From assembly GCA_947629925.1 (NCBI GenBank), contig CANRFO010000001.1:141898-205897 (forward strand): a stretch of DNA of 64,000 bases, given 5' to 3'. Below the pieces are notes generated by a model. It did not search any database. It was not told where the DNA came from and saw only the letters and a list, made by a program, of their open reading frames with translations. Source of the DNA: an uncultured Ruminiclostridium sp. (GTDB lineage Bacteria; Bacillota; Clostridia; Oscillospirales; Ruminococcaceae). Shown here piece by piece: positions 17,198 through 27,550 of the stretch. The stretch's first letter is position 1; each line of letters opens with the position of its first letter. The position numbers and the translations under genes were made by a program.

Positions 17198-17830
17198 ATG
17201 ACAAAAGGTTTAATCGCAAAGAAAATCGGTATGACACAGATTTTCGACGAGAACGGCAAGGTCGTTCCCGTGACCGTTGTTGAAGCGGGTCCTTGCGTCG
17301 TAGTTCAGAAGAAGACCGCCGAGAACGACGGTTACGACGCTGTTCAGCTTGGCTTCGGGGATATTTCCCCCAAGGCGGTGAACAAGCCTGCTCAGGGACA
17401 TTTCAAGAAGAACGACGTTGCGTTCAAGAGATTTCTTAAAGAATTCAGACTGGACGACACAAGCGCCGTAAACGTAGGCGACATTCTGAAAGCCGATGTT
17501 TTTGCCGCAGGCGACGTTATCGACGTCAAGGGCACCAGCAAGGGCAAGGGCTTCCAGGGTGCGATCAAGCGCCACAATCAGCACAGACTGAAGGAAACTC
17601 ACGGTACAGGCCCTGTTACAAGACAGGCAGGCTCTATGGGCGCCTGCTCCAGCCCTTCAAGAATTTTCAAGGGCAAGGGCATGGCAGGTCATATGGGCGC
17701 TGAGACCGTTACCGTACAGAATCTCACAGTCGTAAAGGTAGACGCTGAAAACAATCTTATCGCAATCAAAGGTGCAGTCCCCGGCCCCAAGGGCGGAGTG
17801 GTATGCATCACCGACACGGTCAAGGCTTAA
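17198..17830 (+). CDS. rplC: Ribosomal protein L3
   Basis: An early-assembling 50S protein near the peptidyl transferase centre. The start at 17198 ([16 protein letters not shown]) follows AAAGGAAAGG and gives 210 residues. The loop region [15 protein letters not shown] and the following [23 protein letters not shown] are the conserved L3 core. The longer ORF upstream is not supported by homology. Confidence 0.97.
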   Translation: MTKGLIAKKIGMTQIFDENGKVVPVTVVEAGPCVVVQKKTAENDGYDAVQLGFGDISPKAVNKPAQGHFKKNDVAFKRFLKEFRLDDTSAVNVGDILKADVFAAGDVIDVKGTSKGKGFQGAIKRHNQHRLKETHGTGPVTRQAGSMGACSSPSRIFKGKGMAGHMGAETVTVQNLTVVKVDAENNLIAIKGAVPGPKGGVVCITDTVKA

Positions 17831-17847
17831 GGGAGGAGGATTTGATT

Positions 17848-18471
17848 ATGGCAAAAGTATCTGTTTATGATATGAACGGCAAGGCTGTCTCCGAGCTTGA
17901 GCTTAACGACGCTGTATTCGGCATCGAGCCCAGCGAAAGCGCAATGCATCAGGCGGTAGTAAATTACCTCGCCAATCAGCGCCACGGCACACAGTCCACG
18001 CTGACAAGAACAGAAGTCAGCGGCGGCGGAAGAAAGCCCTGGCGTCAGAAGGGAACAGGTCACGCAAGACAGGGTTCCACCAGAAGCCCGCAGTGGCGTC
18101 ACGGCGGCGTTGCTCTGGGACCTAAGCCCAGAAGCTACACCTACACCCTTAATAAGAAAGTAAAAAGACTTGCTCTGCTCTCCGCATTGTCCTCAAAGAC
18201 TCAGGACAACGAGATCGTTGTTGTAGACGCCATCAAGACCGACGAATACAAGACAAAGACCATCGTCAATATGCTGAAAGCTCTCAACGCCGATGGAAAG
18301 ACCCTTATCGTTCTGGACAGCGTTGACGCAAAGGTCATCAAGAGCGCAGGCAATATCCCCGGCGTAAAGACCACACAGGCAAACACACTGAATGTTTACG
18401 ACATTCTCAACTGTGAAAAGCTTGTTATGGTAAAGGGCGCCGTTGAAAAAATCACGGAGGTATATGCATAA
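17848..18471 (+). CDS. rplD: Ribosomal protein L4
   Basis: A 207-residue 50S protein whose long loop lines the exit tunnel, seen here as [19 protein letters not shown] (about residues 50-68). The globular part starts [12 protein letters not shown] after GGAGGA. In some bacteria L4 represses its own operon; the long leader upstream would be the place to look. Its stop codon shares one base with the rplW start. Confidence 0.96.
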   Translation: MAKVSVYDMNGKAVSELELNDAVFGIEPSESAMHQAVVNYLANQRHGTQSTLTRTEVSGGGRKPWRQKGTGHARQGSTRSPQWRHGGVALGPKPRSYTYTLNKKVKRLALLSALSSKTQDNEIVVVDAIKTDEYKTKTIVNMLKALNADGKTLIVLDSVDAKVIKSAGNIPGVKTTQANTLNVYDILNCEKLVMVKGAVEKITEVYA

Positions 18472-18770
18472 TGGAAAAGACTGTACAGGATATCATAATC
18501 CGTCCCATTATCACTGAGAACTCCATGGACGGGCTCGCTGAAAAGAAATATACCTTCGAGGTTCTTAAAAGCGCAAACAAGATCGAGATAAAGAAAGCTG
18601 TCGAGCAGCTTTTCAAGGACGTCAAAGTGGCTAAGGTAAACACTATGAACGTCCGCGGTCAGAAGAGAAGAATGGGCAGGAGCGAAGGCTATACCTCCGC
18701 GTGGAAAAAGGCGATAGTTACTCTTACTCCCGATTCCAAGACCATTGAATTCTTCGACGGCATGATTTAA
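18471..18770 (+). CDS. rplW: Ribosomal protein L23
   Basis: A 99-residue protein at the tunnel exit, docking site for SRP and trigger factor. [21 protein letters not shown] and the loop [19 protein letters not shown] are typical. The ATG overlaps the rplD stop (TAATG), implying translational coupling. Confidence 0.96.
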   Translation: MEKTVQDIIIRPIITENSMDGLAEKKYTFEVLKSANKIEIKKAVEQLFKDVKVAKVNTMNVRGQKRRMGRSEGYTSAWKKAIVTLTPDSKTIEFFDGMI

Positions 18771-18789
18771 GTAAGGAGTGTGAGATAAA

Positions 18790-19623
18790 ATGGCTATAAA
18801 ATCCTACAAGCCCACGACCAACGGCCGCAGGGGCATGACAGTAATTGATTACAGCGGTTTATCCAAGGTCGCTCCCGAAAAGAGTCTGATTGAAACCGTA
18901 AAGAAGCACGCAGGCCGCAACAGCTACGGCAGAATTACCGTAAGACATCACGGCGGCGGCAACAGACAAAAATACAGGATCATCGACTTCAAGAGAAACA
19001 AGCTGGGTATGGACGCCGAGGTAAAAACTCTTGAATACGACCCCAACAGAACCGCTTTCATCGCTCTGGTACAGTATGAGGACGGCGAAAAGAGATACAT
19101 TCTCGCTCCCGACTCCTTAAAGGTAGGCGACAAGGTAAGAAGCGGCGCTGACGCCGACATCAAGCCCGGCAACGCGCTCCCCATGTCCAATATCCCCGTA
19201 GGTACCATTATCCATAACATAGAGCTTCACCCCGGCAAGGGCGCGCAGCTTGTGCGCTCCGCAGGAAACATGGCGCAGCTCATGGCTAAGGAAAACGGCT
19301 ACGCGATGGTAAGACTTCCCAGCGGTGAGCTGAGAAACGTTCCCGAGAACTGCATGGCTACCATCGGCGTTGTTTCCAACGCTGACCACGCCAACGTAAA
19401 CCTCGGCAAAGCAGGACGCACCCGTCATATGGGAACAAGACCTACCGTAAGAGGTTCAGTTATGAACCCTAACGACCACCCTCACGGCGGTGGTGAAGGT
19501 AAGTCCCCTGTGGGCAGACCGGGACCTGTTACTCCTTGGGGCAAACCCGCTATGGGCTACAAGACCCGCAAGACCAAGAACAGCACCGATAAGTTCATCG
19601 TTAAGAGAAGAAACGGCAAATAA
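18790..19623 (+). CDS. rplB: Ribosomal protein L2
   Basis: A 277-residue 50S core protein needed for subunit joining and peptidyl transfer. The N-terminal OB-like fold and SH3-like domain are followed by the conserved tail with [18 protein letters not shown], which holds the histidine near the catalytic centre. Full length and intact; AAGGAG precedes the ATG. Confidence 0.98.
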   Translation: MAIKSYKPTTNGRRGMTVIDYSGLSKVAPEKSLIETVKKHAGRNSYGRITVRHHGGGNRQKYRIIDFKRNKLGMDAEVKTLEYDPNRTAFIALVQYEDGEKRYILAPDSLKVGDKVRSGADADIKPGNALPMSNIPVGTIIHNIELHPGKGAQLVRSAGNMAQLMAKENGYAMVRLPSGELRNVPENCMATIGVVSNADHANVNLGKAGRTRHMGTRPTVRGSVMNPNDHPHGGGEGKSPVGRPGPVTPWGKPAMGYKTRKTKNSTDKFIVKRRNGK

Positions 19624-19711
19624 TCAAAACTACCGCAATTGTTAATAAGCACCGAGGAGCTTTAATGTTGCCGTCGGCGCGTTAACTTGCAATTGAAAGG
19701 AAAACACAAAT

Positions 19712-19993
19712 ATGAGCAGAAGCATCAAGAAGGGGCCATATGTGCAGGAGGCTCTGTACAAGAGAGTCCTCGCCATGAATGAAGCGGGCGAGAAGAAAGT
19801 CCTCAAGACATGGAGCCGTTCAAGCACAATATTCCCCGATTTCGTCGGACATACCTTTGCGGTACACGACGGCAGAAAACACGTTCCCGTTTATGTTACC
19901 GAAGATATGGTAGGACATAAGCTGGGTGAATTTGCCCCCACAAGAACATTCAAAGGTCATGTGGGAAGCAAGACCACGACTACTAAGAAGTAA
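19712..19993 (+). CDS. rpsS: Ribosomal protein S19
   Basis: A 93-residue 30S head protein next to the A site, beginning [13 protein letters not shown], with [29 protein letters not shown] intact in two halves. An 88-base gap separates it from rplB, and it has an AAAGG ribosome site. Confidence 0.97.
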   Translation: MSRSIKKGPYVQEALYKRVLAMNEAGEKKVLKTWSRSSTIFPDFVGHTFAVHDGRKHVPVYVTEDMVGHKLGEFAPTRTFKGHVGSKTTTTKK

Positions 19994-20006
19994 GGAGGAG
20001 TAACGT

Positions 20007-20342
20007 ATGGAGGCAAGAGCAGAACTGAAGCACGTTCGCATTTCTCCCCGCAAGGTGGGCATCGTGCTTGATCTGATCAGAAACAAGCCCTGCGACGTAG
20101 CAATGGCAACTCTCAGAAATACGCCCAAGGCAGCAAGCGAGCCGCTTATGAAGCTTCTCAAATCCGCTATGGCAAATGCGGAGAACAATCACAACATGAA
20201 TGTGGGAAGCTGCTATGTATCCCAGTGCTGGTGCGGTGAGGGCGTAACCATCAAGAGAATAAGACCCGCCGCAAAGGGAAGCGCGCATCGCATTTTGAAG
20301 AGAACATCCAACATCGTTTTGGTTGTCAAGGAAGCAGAATAA
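20007..20342 (+). CDS. rplV: Ribosomal protein L22
   Basis: A 111-residue 50S protein whose beta-hairpin reaches into the exit tunnel and contributes to macrolide sensitivity. The helix region ARAELKHVRISPRKVGIVLD and the hairpin IKRIRPAAKGSAHRILKR are clear. AAGGAGGAG precedes the ATG. Confidence 0.97.
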   Translation: MEARAELKHVRISPRKVGIVLDLIRNKPCDVAMATLRNTPKAASEPLMKLLKSAMANAENNHNMNVGSCYVSQCWCGEGVTIKRIRPAAKGSAHRILKRTSNIVLVVKEAE

Positions 20343-20354
20343 GGGAGGATAACA

Positions 20355-21107
20355 ATGGGACAAAAAGTCAATCCACACGGTCTCAGAGTGGGTGTCATTA
20401 AGGATTGGGATTCTCGCTGGTTTGCGGGCAAGGCAACCTTCGGCGACACACTTGTTGAAGACTACAAGATCCGTGAGTTTCTGAAGAAGAAGCTCTACAA
20501 GGCAGGCGTTCCCGATATCGAGATCGAACGTGACGCTGCCAGAGTAAAAGTCCACATTCACTGCGCAAAGCCCGGTATGGTCATCGGTCAGAAGGGCGCG
20601 GAGATCGAAAAGCTCAGAGTTGAGCTTGAAAAGATGACGAACGGCAAGCCCGTCAACATCAACATAATCGAAGTCAAGAACCCTGACATGAACGCTCAGC
20701 TTATCGCCGAGAACATTGCTTCTCAGCTTGAAGCGCGCGTAAGCTTCCGCAGAGCCATGAAGTCCTGCATAGGACGTACCATGAAGTGCGGCGCAAAGGG
20801 TATCAAGACTATGGTAAGCGGCAGACTTGGCGGCGCCGAGATCGCTCGTGCGGAAAGCTATCACGAAGGGACTATTCCTCTTCAGACTCTCCGTGCCGAT
20901 ATCGATTACGGCGAAGCAAGAGCAAATACCACCTACGGCGTTATCGGCGTAAAGGTATGGCTGTACAAGGGCGAAGTCCTCAAGGGCGAGATAGGCAGGG
21001 AAAGAAATACCGAAAAGCCCGCGAGAAAACCCCGCGACAACCGCGATAACCGCGAAAGAAGAAATTCAAGACCCAGAGCAGAAAGAAAAGAAGGGGGTAA
21101 AGAATAA
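20355..21107 (+). CDS. rpsC: Ribosomal protein S3
   Basis: A 250-residue 30S protein at the mRNA entrance. It has a type-2 KH domain with the loop [13 protein letters not shown] and the C-terminal S3 domain ([27 protein letters not shown]). The C-terminus carries an extra basic, arginine-rich tail of about 35 residues ([16 protein letters not shown]), longer than in many relatives. Its last base overlaps the rplP start. Confidence 0.97.
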   Translation: MGQKVNPHGLRVGVIKDWDSRWFAGKATFGDTLVEDYKIREFLKKKLYKAGVPDIEIERDAARVKVHIHCAKPGMVIGQKGAEIEKLRVELEKMTNGKPVNINIIEVKNPDMNAQLIAENIASQLEARVSFRRAMKSCIGRTMKCGAKGIKTMVSGRLGGAEIARAESYHEGTIPLQTLRADIDYGEARANTTYGVIGVKVWLYKGEVLKGEIGRERNTEKPARKPRDNRDNRERRNSRPRAERKEGGKE

Positions 21108-21529
21108 TGCTCCTTCCAAAGAGAGTTAAACACCGCAGAGTGCAGAGAGGTCGCATGACCGGTAAAGCAACACGCGGCAACGTAGTATGCTACGGTGATT
21201 ACGGCTTGCAGGCTCTTGAGCCCGCATGGATCACCAGCAACCAGATAGAAGCCGCCCGTATCGCCATGACCCGTTATATCAAGCGTGGCGGTCAGGTATG
21301 GATAAAGATTTTCCCCGATCTGCCTGTTACCAAAAAGCCTTTGGGTACTCGTATGGGTTCAGGTAAAGGCGCTCCCGAATACTGGGTAGCAGTGGTAAAG
21401 CCCGGCAGAGTTATGTTTGAAATTGCAGGGGTGAGCGAGGATATAGCGCGCGAGGCTATGCGTCTTGCGATGCACAAGCTGCCCATCAAGTGCAAGTTCG
21501 TCAAGAAGGAAGAAGGAGGCGAGCAGTAA
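21107..21529 (+). CDS. rplP: Ribosomal protein L16
   Basis: A 140-residue 50S protein contacting A-site t[22 protein letters not shown] and the later [19 protein letters not shown] are conserved. The start overlaps the rpsC stop and the stop overlaps the rpmC start, so the three genes are tightly coupled. Confidence 0.97.
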   Translation: MLLPKRVKHRRVQRGRMTGKATRGNVVCYGDYGLQALEPAWITSNQIEAARIAMTRYIKRGGQVWIKIFPDLPVTKKPLGTRMGSGKGAPEYWVAVVKPGRVMFEIAGVSEDIAREAMRLAMHKLPIKCKFVKKEEGGEQ

Positions 21530-21732
21530 TGAAGGTTACAAAGGAAATCAGAGAGCTCAGCGAAGCCGAGCTGAACAACAGAGAGACCGAGCTGAAGCAG
21601 GAACTGTTCAACCTCCGTTTCCAGCTTGCCGTGAACCGTCTGGAAAATCCCATGAGGATCAAAGCGGTCAAGAGGGAAATCGCAGTTATCAAGACGATCC
21701 GCCGTCAGCGCGAGATCGAGGCAAATAAGTGA
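21529..21732 (+). CDS. rpmC: Ribosomal protein L29
   Basis: A 67-residue two-helix protein near the tunnel exit. The start [15 protein letters not shown] at 21529 overlaps the rplP stop, and the family signature [21 protein letters not shown] is present. Confidence 0.95.
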   Translation: MKVTKEIRELSEAELNNRETELKQELFNLRFQLAVNRLENPMRIKAVKREIAVIKTIRRQREIEANK

Positions 21733-21749
21733 GAGGGGAGGAACGACCT

Positions 21750-22010
21750 TTGGAAAACACAAGAAACCTTAGAAAAACAAGAGTTGGCGTTGTGGTAAGC
21801 AACAAGATGGACAAGACCATTGTTGTAGCCCTGAAGGACAATGTTCGCCACCCCTTGTACAAGAAGATAATCAAGCGCACCATCAAGCTGAAAGCTCATG
21901 ACGAGGAAAATACCTGCAACGTGGGCGACAAGGTTAAGATCATGGAAACAAGACCTCTGTCCAAGGACAAGAGATGGCGTCTTGTAAGCGTTCTTGAGAG
22001 ATCGAAGTAA
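21750..22010 (+). CDS. rpsQ: Ribosomal protein S17
   Basis: An 86-residue OB-fold protein of the 30S body. The start is most likely the TTG at 21750, since GGGGAGG lies 8 bases upstream and the product then has the usual length; a GTG 21 bases earlier overlaps rpm[20 protein letters not shown] and the [18 protein letters not shown] tail are typical. Confidence 0.94.
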   Translation: MENTRNLRKTRVGVVVSNKMDKTIVVALKDNVRHPLYKKIIKRTIKLKAHDEENTCNVGDKVKIMETRPLSKDKRWRLVSVLERSK

Positions 22011-22033
22011 GATAACGGAAGGAGTAAGAACCA

Positions 22034-22402
22034 ATGATACAAATGCAGACACGCCTGAAAGTGGCTGATAACACCGGCGCAAAAGAGCTGATGTGCATCA
22101 GAGTGCTGGGCGGCACACGCAGAAAGTACGCTAATATCGGCGACGTTGTAGTAGCTTCCGTTAAGAAAGCAGCGCCCGGCGGTACCGTCAAGAAGGGCGA
22201 CGTTGTAAAGTGCGTTATCGTCCGCAGCGCAACAGGCGTAAGACGTGACGACGGCACCTACATTCGTTTCGACGAGAACGCGGCTGTTCTGATAAAGGAA
22301 GACAAAAACCCCAGAGGCACCCGTATATTCGGACCTGTGGCGAGAGAGCTTCGTGATAAGGAATATATGAAGATCCTTTCCCTTGCTCCCGAAGTACTTT
22401 AA
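22034..22402 (+). CDS. rplN: Ribosomal protein L14
   Basis: A 122-residue five-stranded barrel protein of the 50S interface, first gene of the spc section. [20 protein letters not shown] and the [20 protein letters not shown] end are canonical. Confidence 0.98.
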   Translation: MIQMQTRLKVADNTGAKELMCIRVLGGTRRKYANIGDVVVASVKKAAPGGTVKKGDVVKCVIVRSATGVRRDDGTYIRFDENAAVLIKEDKNPRGTRIFGPVARELRDKEYMKILSLAPEVL

Positions 22403-22414
22403 GGAGGAGCTGTC

Positions 22415-22729
22415 ATGAACGATTTACACGTTAAAAAAGGCGACGAAGTAATGATCATCTCCGGTAAGGATAAAGGCAAAAAGGGCAAGGTGCTGGAAAT
22501 TTCCCCCAAAGAGGGAAAGGTCATCGTTGAAGGAAGAAACATGGTGACCAAGCACGTCAAGCCCCGCAGACAGGGTCAGCTTGGCGGTATCGTCAAGGCT
22601 GAAGGCGCACTTTACGCCTGCAAGGTAATGCCTGTCTGCCCCAAGTGCAACAAGCCCACCAGAGTAGGTCACAAAGTCGAAGGCGACAAGAAGATAAGAG
22701 TTTGCAAGCATTGCGGCGCAGCGCTGTAA
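22415..22729 (+). CDS. rplX: Ribosomal protein L24 with zinc-ribbon cysteines
   Basis: A 104-residue assembly initiator of the 50S. The KOW motif DEVMIISGKDKGKKGKVLEI is at residues 8-27. The C-terminal half holds CPKCNKPT and CKHC, a four-cysteine set found in some Firmicutes L24 proteins and likely to bind zinc. Confidence 0.97.
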   Translation: MNDLHVKKGDEVMIISGKDKGKKGKVLEISPKEGKVIVEGRNMVTKHVKPRRQGQLGGIVKAEGALYACKVMPVCPKCNKPTRVGHKVEGDKKIRVCKHCGAAL

Positions 22730-22806
22730 TTGCTAAGCCCCAACATCAGATGAAAGGGCAGGATAAAGTAATTTCCTGCTGTCATCGGTAAGGAGAAATA
22801 AAAGCT

Positions 22807-23346
22807 ATGTCAACAATGAAAACCTATTATAAGGAAACAGTTGCTCCCGCGCTTTACAAGAAGTTTGAGTACAAAAGCGTAATGCAGATACCCAAGCTTG
22901 ATAAGATAGTTGTAAACGTAGCCTGCGGCGAAGCCAAGGATGACCACAAGAAGGTAGAAGCCATCATGGCTGACCTTTCCGCGATAACAGGTCAGAAGCC
23001 CGTTATCTGCAAGGCGAAAAAGGCTATCGCGAACTTCAAGCTCCGTGAAGGCAACATCATCGGCGTTAAGGTAACTCTCCGCGGCGAATCCATGTATGAG
23101 TTCCTCGACCGTTTCTTCAACGTGGCTCTGCCCCGTGTAAGAGACTTCAGAGGCATCAACCCCAACAGCTTCGACGGCAGAGGGAATTACAGCGTAGGCG
23201 TAAAGGAACAGCTTATTTTCCCTGAGATCGATTATGAAAAGATCGACAAGATCCGTGGTATGGACATCAACTTCGTTACCACTGCAAAGACCGACGAGGA
23301 AGCAAGAGAGCTGCTGACCCTTATGGGCGCGCCCTTCTCCAAGTAA
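22807..23346 (+). CDS. rplE: Ribosomal protein L5
   Basis: A 179-residue protein that binds 5S rRNA and the P-site tRNA elbow. [17 protein letters not shown], the [14 protein letters not shown] segment and [18 protein letters not shown] are the family marks. A 77-base gap precedes it. Confidence 0.98.
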   Translation: MSTMKTYYKETVAPALYKKFEYKSVMQIPKLDKIVVNVACGEAKDDHKKVEAIMADLSAITGQKPVICKAKKAIANFKLREGNIIGVKVTLRGESMYEFLDRFFNVALPRVRDFRGINPNSFDGRGNYSVGVKEQLIFPEIDYEKIDKIRGMDINFVTTAKTDEEARELLTLMGAPFSK

Positions 23347-23372
23347 ACGGTTAGTAAGAAAGGAAGCTATAA

Positions 23373-23558
23373 ATGGCAAAGAAATCAATGATTGCAAAGC
23401 AGCAGCGTCCTGCAAAGTTTTCCACCAGAGCTTACAACAGATGCAAGCTTTGCGGAAGACCCCACGCTTACCTCCGTAAGTACGGCATTTGCAGAATTTG
23501 CTTTAGAGAGCTTGCTTATAAGGGACAGATCCCCGGCGTCAAGAAAGCAAGCTGGTAA
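23373..23558 (+). CDS. rpsZ: Ribosomal protein S14, zinc-binding form
   Basis: A 61-residue type-Z S14. The zinc ligands are CKLCGRPH and [12 protein letters not shown], giving a full CxxC...CxxC set. This is the constitutive form in Firmicutes. A gap of 126 bases to rpsH follows, unusually long here and without a recognisable gene. Confidence 0.97.
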   Translation: MAKKSMIAKQQRPAKFSTRAYNRCKLCGRPHAYLRKYGICRICFRELAYKGQIPGVKKASW

Positions 23559-23684
23559 GAAATCGACCCAAGACGGCAAGAGCGCGACGACCCGCAGAGA
23601 ATATGCCCTTGACGCGGGAAATGCGGCGGCGCTTTGCGCTAACTACCGGCTTTATCTCTGAAATTAAACAGGAGGACGCAGAAA

Positions 23685-24083
23685 ATGCAGATCACCGACA
23701 CTATCGCAGATATGCTCACCAGAATCCGCAACGCGAATTCCCAGAAGCATCCCACTGTCGATATCCCCTGCTCCAACATGAAGAAGCAGATCGCCCAGAT
23801 ACTTGTCGATGAAGGTTATATCAAGAATTTCCGAATCATCGAAGACAACAAGCAGGGCATTATCAGAATCACTCTGAAATACACAGAAAATAAGCAGCAG
23901 GTCATCACAGGGCTTCGCAGAGTCAGCAAGCCCGGCCTGAGAATCTATTCGAACTCCAAGGATATGCCCAAGGTAATGAAAGGTCTGGGAATAGCAATTG
24001 TTTCCACCTCCAAGGGCGTTATGACCGACAGAGCGGCAAGAGCGGCTCACGTCGGCGGCGAAGTCCTTGCGTTCATATGGTAA
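23685..24083 (+). CDS. rpsH: Ribosomal protein S8
   Basis: A 132-residue 30S platform protein that binds 16S helix 21. It begins [18 protein letters not shown] and ends with [26 protein letters not shown]. In other bacteria S8 regulates the spc section. A strong AGGAGG lies upstream. Confidence 0.98.
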   Translation: MQITDTIADMLTRIRNANSQKHPTVDIPCSNMKKQIAQILVDEGYIKNFRIIEDNKQGIIRITLKYTENKQQVITGLRRVSKPGLRIYSNSKDMPKVMKGLGIAIVSTSKGVMTDRAARAAHVGGEVLAFIW

Positions 24084-24096
24084 GGAGGAACAGGAT

Positions 24097-24642
24097 ATGT
24101 CAAGAATAGGTAGAGCCCCCATCACTGTTCCTGCCGGCGTTGAAGTCACAGTTGACGGCAATGCAGTGACCGTAAAGGGACCCAAGGGCACCCTTACAAA
24201 AGAATTCAAGCCTTCCATGACCGTTAAGGTGGAAGGAGGCGTAGTTACCGTTTCCCGTCCCGACGACGAGGATACCAACCGCGCGCTCCACGGTCTTACA
24301 AGAACCCTTATCGCCAACATGATAGAAGGCGTTACAAACGGCTTCCAGAAGGCGCTGGAAATAAACGGCGTAGGTTACAGATGCCAGAAGCAGGGCAAAG
24401 AGCTTAACCTTACTTTAGGCTTCTCCCACCCTGTTGTACTCAAGGATACCGAGGACATCACCATGGAAGCGCCTCAGCCCAACCAGATAATCATCAAGGG
24501 CATAGATAAGCAGAAGGTAGGCCAGTTTGCAGCAGAAGTACGCAGCATACGTCCTCCCGAGCCCTATAAGGGCAAGGGCATAAAGTATGCCGACGAAGTT
24601 ATCCGCCGCAAGGAAGGCAAAGCCGCTAAGGGCAAGAAGTAA
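24097..24642 (+). CDS. rplF: Ribosomal protein L6
   Basis: A 181-residue protein of two similar domains near the GTPase centre. The start at 24097 ([17 protein letters not shown]) follows AAGGAGG; the longer ORF overlaps rpsH and is rejected. The end, with [21 protein letters not shown], is conserved. Confidence 0.98.
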   Translation: MSRIGRAPITVPAGVEVTVDGNAVTVKGPKGTLTKEFKPSMTVKVEGGVVTVSRPDDEDTNRALHGLTRTLIANMIEGVTNGFQKALEINGVGYRCQKQGKELNLTLGFSHPVVLKDTEDITMEAPQPNQIIIKGIDKQKVGQFAAEVRSIRPPEPYKGKGIKYADEVIRRKEGKAAKGKK

Positions 24643-24655
24643 GGGGTGAACGAGA

Positions 24656-25015
24656 ATGATAAAGATAATTGACAAAAAGGCAAACAGAGTAAAGCGCCAT
24701 AAGAGAGTCAGAGGTAAGGTGAGCGGGACCGCTCAGTGCCCTCGTCTTAACGTTTTCCGTTCCGCCAAGCATATCTACGCACAGCTTATAGACGATACGG
24801 CAGGAGTTACCCTTTGCTCCGCTTCCACTTTGGAAAAGGGCTTTGAGGGCTTCGGCGGAAATGCCGAGGCTGCCAAGAAGGTGGGACTTGCACTGGCTGA
24901 AAAGGCTAAGGACAAGGGTATCACCGAAGCAGTATTCGACCGTTCAGGCTATGTATATCACGGCAGAGTAGCGGCGCTTGCTGAAGGCGCCCGCGAAGGC
25001 GGACTGGATTTCTAA
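24656..25015 (+). CDS. rplR: Ribosomal protein L18
   Basis: A 119-residue 5S rRNA binding protein. [35 protein letters not shown] and the [20 protein letters not shown] end are typical. GGGGTG precedes the ATG. Confidence 0.97.
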   Translation: MIKIIDKKANRVKRHKRVRGKVSGTAQCPRLNVFRSAKHIYAQLIDDTAGVTLCSASTLEKGFEGFGGNAEAAKKVGLALAEKAKDKGITEAVFDRSGYVYHGRVAALAEGAREGGLDF

Positions 25016-25031
25016 GAAGGAGGAAAAAACT

Positions 25032-25532
25032 TTGGCACTTATAGACGCATCTAAACTTGAGCTTTCCGAAAAAGTCGTTGCCATCAACAGAGTAAGCAAA
25101 ACTGTTCAGGGCGGACGTATCCCGAAGTTCAGCGCGCTTGTTGTAGTGGGCGACGGAAACGGTATCGTAGGCTTCGGTCTGGGTAAGTCCAGCGAAGTTC
25201 CTGACGCTATCCGCAAGGGTATAGAGGACGCAAAGAAAAATCTTGTCAAAATATCTCTGAAGGGAACCACCATTCCCCATGAGGTCGTGGGCAAGTTCGG
25301 CGCAGGCGCAGTCCTGATGAAGCCCGCTCCCGAAGGTACGGGCGTTATCGCAGGCGGTCCTGTTCGTTCCGTTATCGAAATGGCGGGCATAAAGAACATC
25401 AGAACAAAATCCCTTCGCTCCAATAACCCCTGCAACGTTGTAAGAGCTACCATGGCGGGACTTGTTTCACTGAGAGACGCCGAGCAGGTAGCCGCGCTCA
25501 GAGGCAAGACAGTCAAGGAAATTTTTAACTGA
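25032..25532 (+). CDS. rpsE: Ribosomal protein S5
   Basis: A 166-residue 30S protein affecting decoding accuracy. The TTG at 25032 has AAGGAGG 8 bases before it and gives the expected length ([20 protein letters not shown]). The S5 double-stranded RNA binding region [18 protein letters not shown] and the C-terminal GNNPCN-like segment ([15 protein letters not shown]) are present. Confidence 0.96.
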   Translation: MALIDASKLELSEKVVAINRVSKTVQGGRIPKFSALVVVGDGNGIVGFGLGKSSEVPDAIRKGIEDAKKNLVKISLKGTTIPHEVVGKFGAGAVLMKPAPEGTGVIAGGPVRSVIEMAGIKNIRTKSLRSNNPCNVVRATMAGLVSLRDAEQVAALRGKTVKEIFN

Positions 25533-25551
25533 TTGAAAGGCGGAGAGCAAA

Positions 25552-25728
25552 ATGGCAAAGAAAATTAAACTTGTAAAATCCTTGGTCGGACGTAAGGACA
25601 GCCACATCGCCACCGCGAACTCCCTCGGACTTCGCAAGATAGGCGACGAGACCGTTCAGCCCGACAATGCCGCAACAAACGGCAAAATAAAGCATATCGG
25701 CTATTTAGTCGAGGTTACCGAAGCGTAA
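25552..25728 (+). CDS. rpmD: Ribosomal protein L30
   Basis: A 58-residue protein (MAKKIKLVKSLVGRKDSH...), at the usual place between rpsE and rplO, with a GGAG ribosome site. ANSLGLRKIGDETVQPDN is the family signature. Short but complete. Confidence 0.94.
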   Translation: MAKKIKLVKSLVGRKDSHIATANSLGLRKIGDETVQPDNAATNGKIKHIGYLVEVTEA

Positions 25729-25758
25729 CGAATGAAAATCAAGGAGGTGTAACTCACA

Positions 25759-26205
25759 ATGAAGCTGCACGAATTATCTCCCGCACCCGGCTCCACCAAA
25801 GAGGTAAAGCGTATCGGACGCGGACACGGCTCAGGCTGGGGCAAGACTGCCGGTAAAGGTCATAAGGGTCAGTGGGCTCGTTCCGGCGGCGGAGTCAAGC
25901 CCGGATTTGAGGGCGGTCAGACAAAGCTTGCCATGCGTATCCCTAAGCGTGGTTTCAATAATAAGAACTTCGCCACCGTTTACGCTACGGTAAACGTTTC
26001 CGACCTTGAAGCAAGGTTTGAAAGCGGCGCAGTCGTTGACGAAGCTGCTATCATAGCTTCAGGACTTCTTAAAAAGACCTTTGACGGCGTAAAGGTACTG
26101 GGCAGAGGCGAGATCACAAAATCTTTAACGGTAAAGGCTGCAAAGTTTTCCGAGAGCGCCAAGGCTAAAATCGAAAGCGCAGGCGGAAAGGCAGAGGTGA
26201 TCTAA
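25759..26205 (+). CDS. rplO: Ribosomal protein L15
   Basis: A 148-residue late-assembly 50S protein. The glycine-rich N-terminus ([20 protein letters not shown]) and the central [17 protein letters not shown] are clear. The stop codon abuts the GTG of secY with no gap. Confidence 0.97.
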   Translation: MKLHELSPAPGSTKEVKRIGRGHGSGWGKTAGKGHKGQWARSGGGVKPGFEGGQTKLAMRIPKRGFNNKNFATVYATVNVSDLEARFESGAVVDEAAIIASGLLKKTFDGVKVLGRGEITKSLTVKAAKFSESAKAKIESAGGKAEVI

Positions 26206-27510
26206 GTGTTTGAAGTTTTCCGCAACGCGTGGAAGATCGCCGATCTGCGTAAAAAGATACTTTATACATTGTTTATCGTACTGATCTTCCGTTTCGGCGC
26301 AAGCATATTCGTTCCTTTTCTGGATTCTGCACAGATCGCAAATGTACTGGGAATGAACAGCACCGACGGAAACCTGTTCTCCTACTGGGACGCTATGACA
26401 GGCGGCTCGCTGAGTAACGGTACATTGTTTGCAATGTCCATCACACCGTACATCAACGCGTCGATCATAGTTCAGCTGCTGGCAGTTGCCATAAAGCCTC
26501 TTGAGCGTCTTGCAAAAGAGGGCGACGAGGGCAGGAAAAAGCTCAACAAGATCAATAAATTCGTTGCGCTGGGTCTGGCGATATTTCAAGCTGTCGCCTT
26601 CTATATCACCCTTCGCAACGGCGGTGTAGTTAAGTACGAAAGCGGTTTCAGCGGTGTTCTTGCCGCGATCGTTATAATCGTCTGCTTTGTTGCAGGCGCG
26701 ACCCTTATTATCTGGCTCGGTGACCAGATAAGCGAAAAGGGAATAGGAAACGGTATATCCATAATCCTGTTCGCAGGTATCGTATCGAGGATCCCCGACG
26801 ATATTTACGGTCTGTTCATGACCATTCAGACAGAGGGACTCAAAAACGCTATACTGGTTCCCATAATCCTTATAATCTATGTAGCTATGATAGCTCTGGT
26901 AGTTCTGATGACCAACGCGGAAAGACGTATCCCCGTTCAGTACGCAAAGAGAGTCGTAGGCAGAAAGATGTACGGCGGTCAGTCCAGTTACATTCCCATT
27001 AAGGTGGCTATGTCGGGCGTTATGCCTATCATCTTTGCGATGTCTATCATGTCCCTTCCTTCCACGATATGCTATTTCTTCGGCATCAACGGAAACGGAA
27101 CCTCTTTCTGGGACGGCTTCGTAAGACTGTTCAGCACTTCGAGCTGGCTGTACGCGATACTGTACTTTGTTCTCATCATCGGTTTCAACTACTTCTATGT
27201 AGCTATTCAGTTCAATCCCATTCAGATCGCCAACGACCTGAAGAAAAACAACGGCGCTATCCCCGGATACAGACCAGGTCAGCCTACCGCGGACTTCATA
27301 CAGAATTCTCTGTCCAAGATAACGATGATAGGCGCGATATTCTTGGGATTCGTGGCGATATTCCCCATAATCTTCTCCAACGTAAGCGGAATAAGGGGAC
27401 TTTCTCTCGGCGGTACTACCGTACTCATTATCGTAGGCGTTGCTATTGAGACCATGCGTACTCTTGAAAGCCAGATGATGATGAGACATCATAAGGGCTT
27501 CCTTGAATGA
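26206..27510 (+). CDS. secY: Protein translocase channel subunit SecY
   Basis: The 434-residue protein forms the export channel in the membrane with SecE and SecG. About ten hydrophobic helices are visible, and the start is a GTG directly after the rplO stop (MFEVFRNAWKIADLRKKI). The plug region and helix 2 (GSLSNGTLFAMSITPYINASI) and the cytoplasmic loop contacting SecA/ribosome (NAERRIPVQYAKRVVGRKMYGGQ, two arginine clusters) are intact. It will export the many signal-peptide proteins encoded here. Confidence 0.98.
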   Translation: MFEVFRNAWKIADLRKKILYTLFIVLIFRFGASIFVPFLDSAQIANVLGMNSTDGNLFSYWDAMTGGSLSNGTLFAMSITPYINASIIVQLLAVAIKPLERLAKEGDEGRKKLNKINKFVALGLAIFQAVAFYITLRNGGVVKYESGFSGVLAAIVIIVCFVAGATLIIWLGDQISEKGIGNGISIILFAGIVSRIPDDIYGLFMTIQTEGLKNAILVPIILIIYVAMIALVVLMTNAERRIPVQYAKRVVGRKMYGGQSSYIPIKVAMSGVMPIIFAMSIMSLPSTICYFFGINGNGTSFWDGFVRLFSTSSWLYAILYFVLIIGFNYFYVAIQFNPIQIANDLKKNNGAIPGYRPGQPTADFIQNSLSKITMIGAIFLGFVAIFPIIFSNVSGIRGLSLGGTTVLIIVGVAIETMRTLESQMMMRHHKGFLE

Positions 27511-27550
27511 TGTAAATGAGAGAGACCCGTGAGCATGAAAGGATAAAAGT

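Noticed and set aside
23559..23684. Possible extra gene in the rpsZ-rpsH gap
   Set aside because: Frames crossing it run into rpsH out of phase and lack a ribosome site; the gap shows no recognisable feature.
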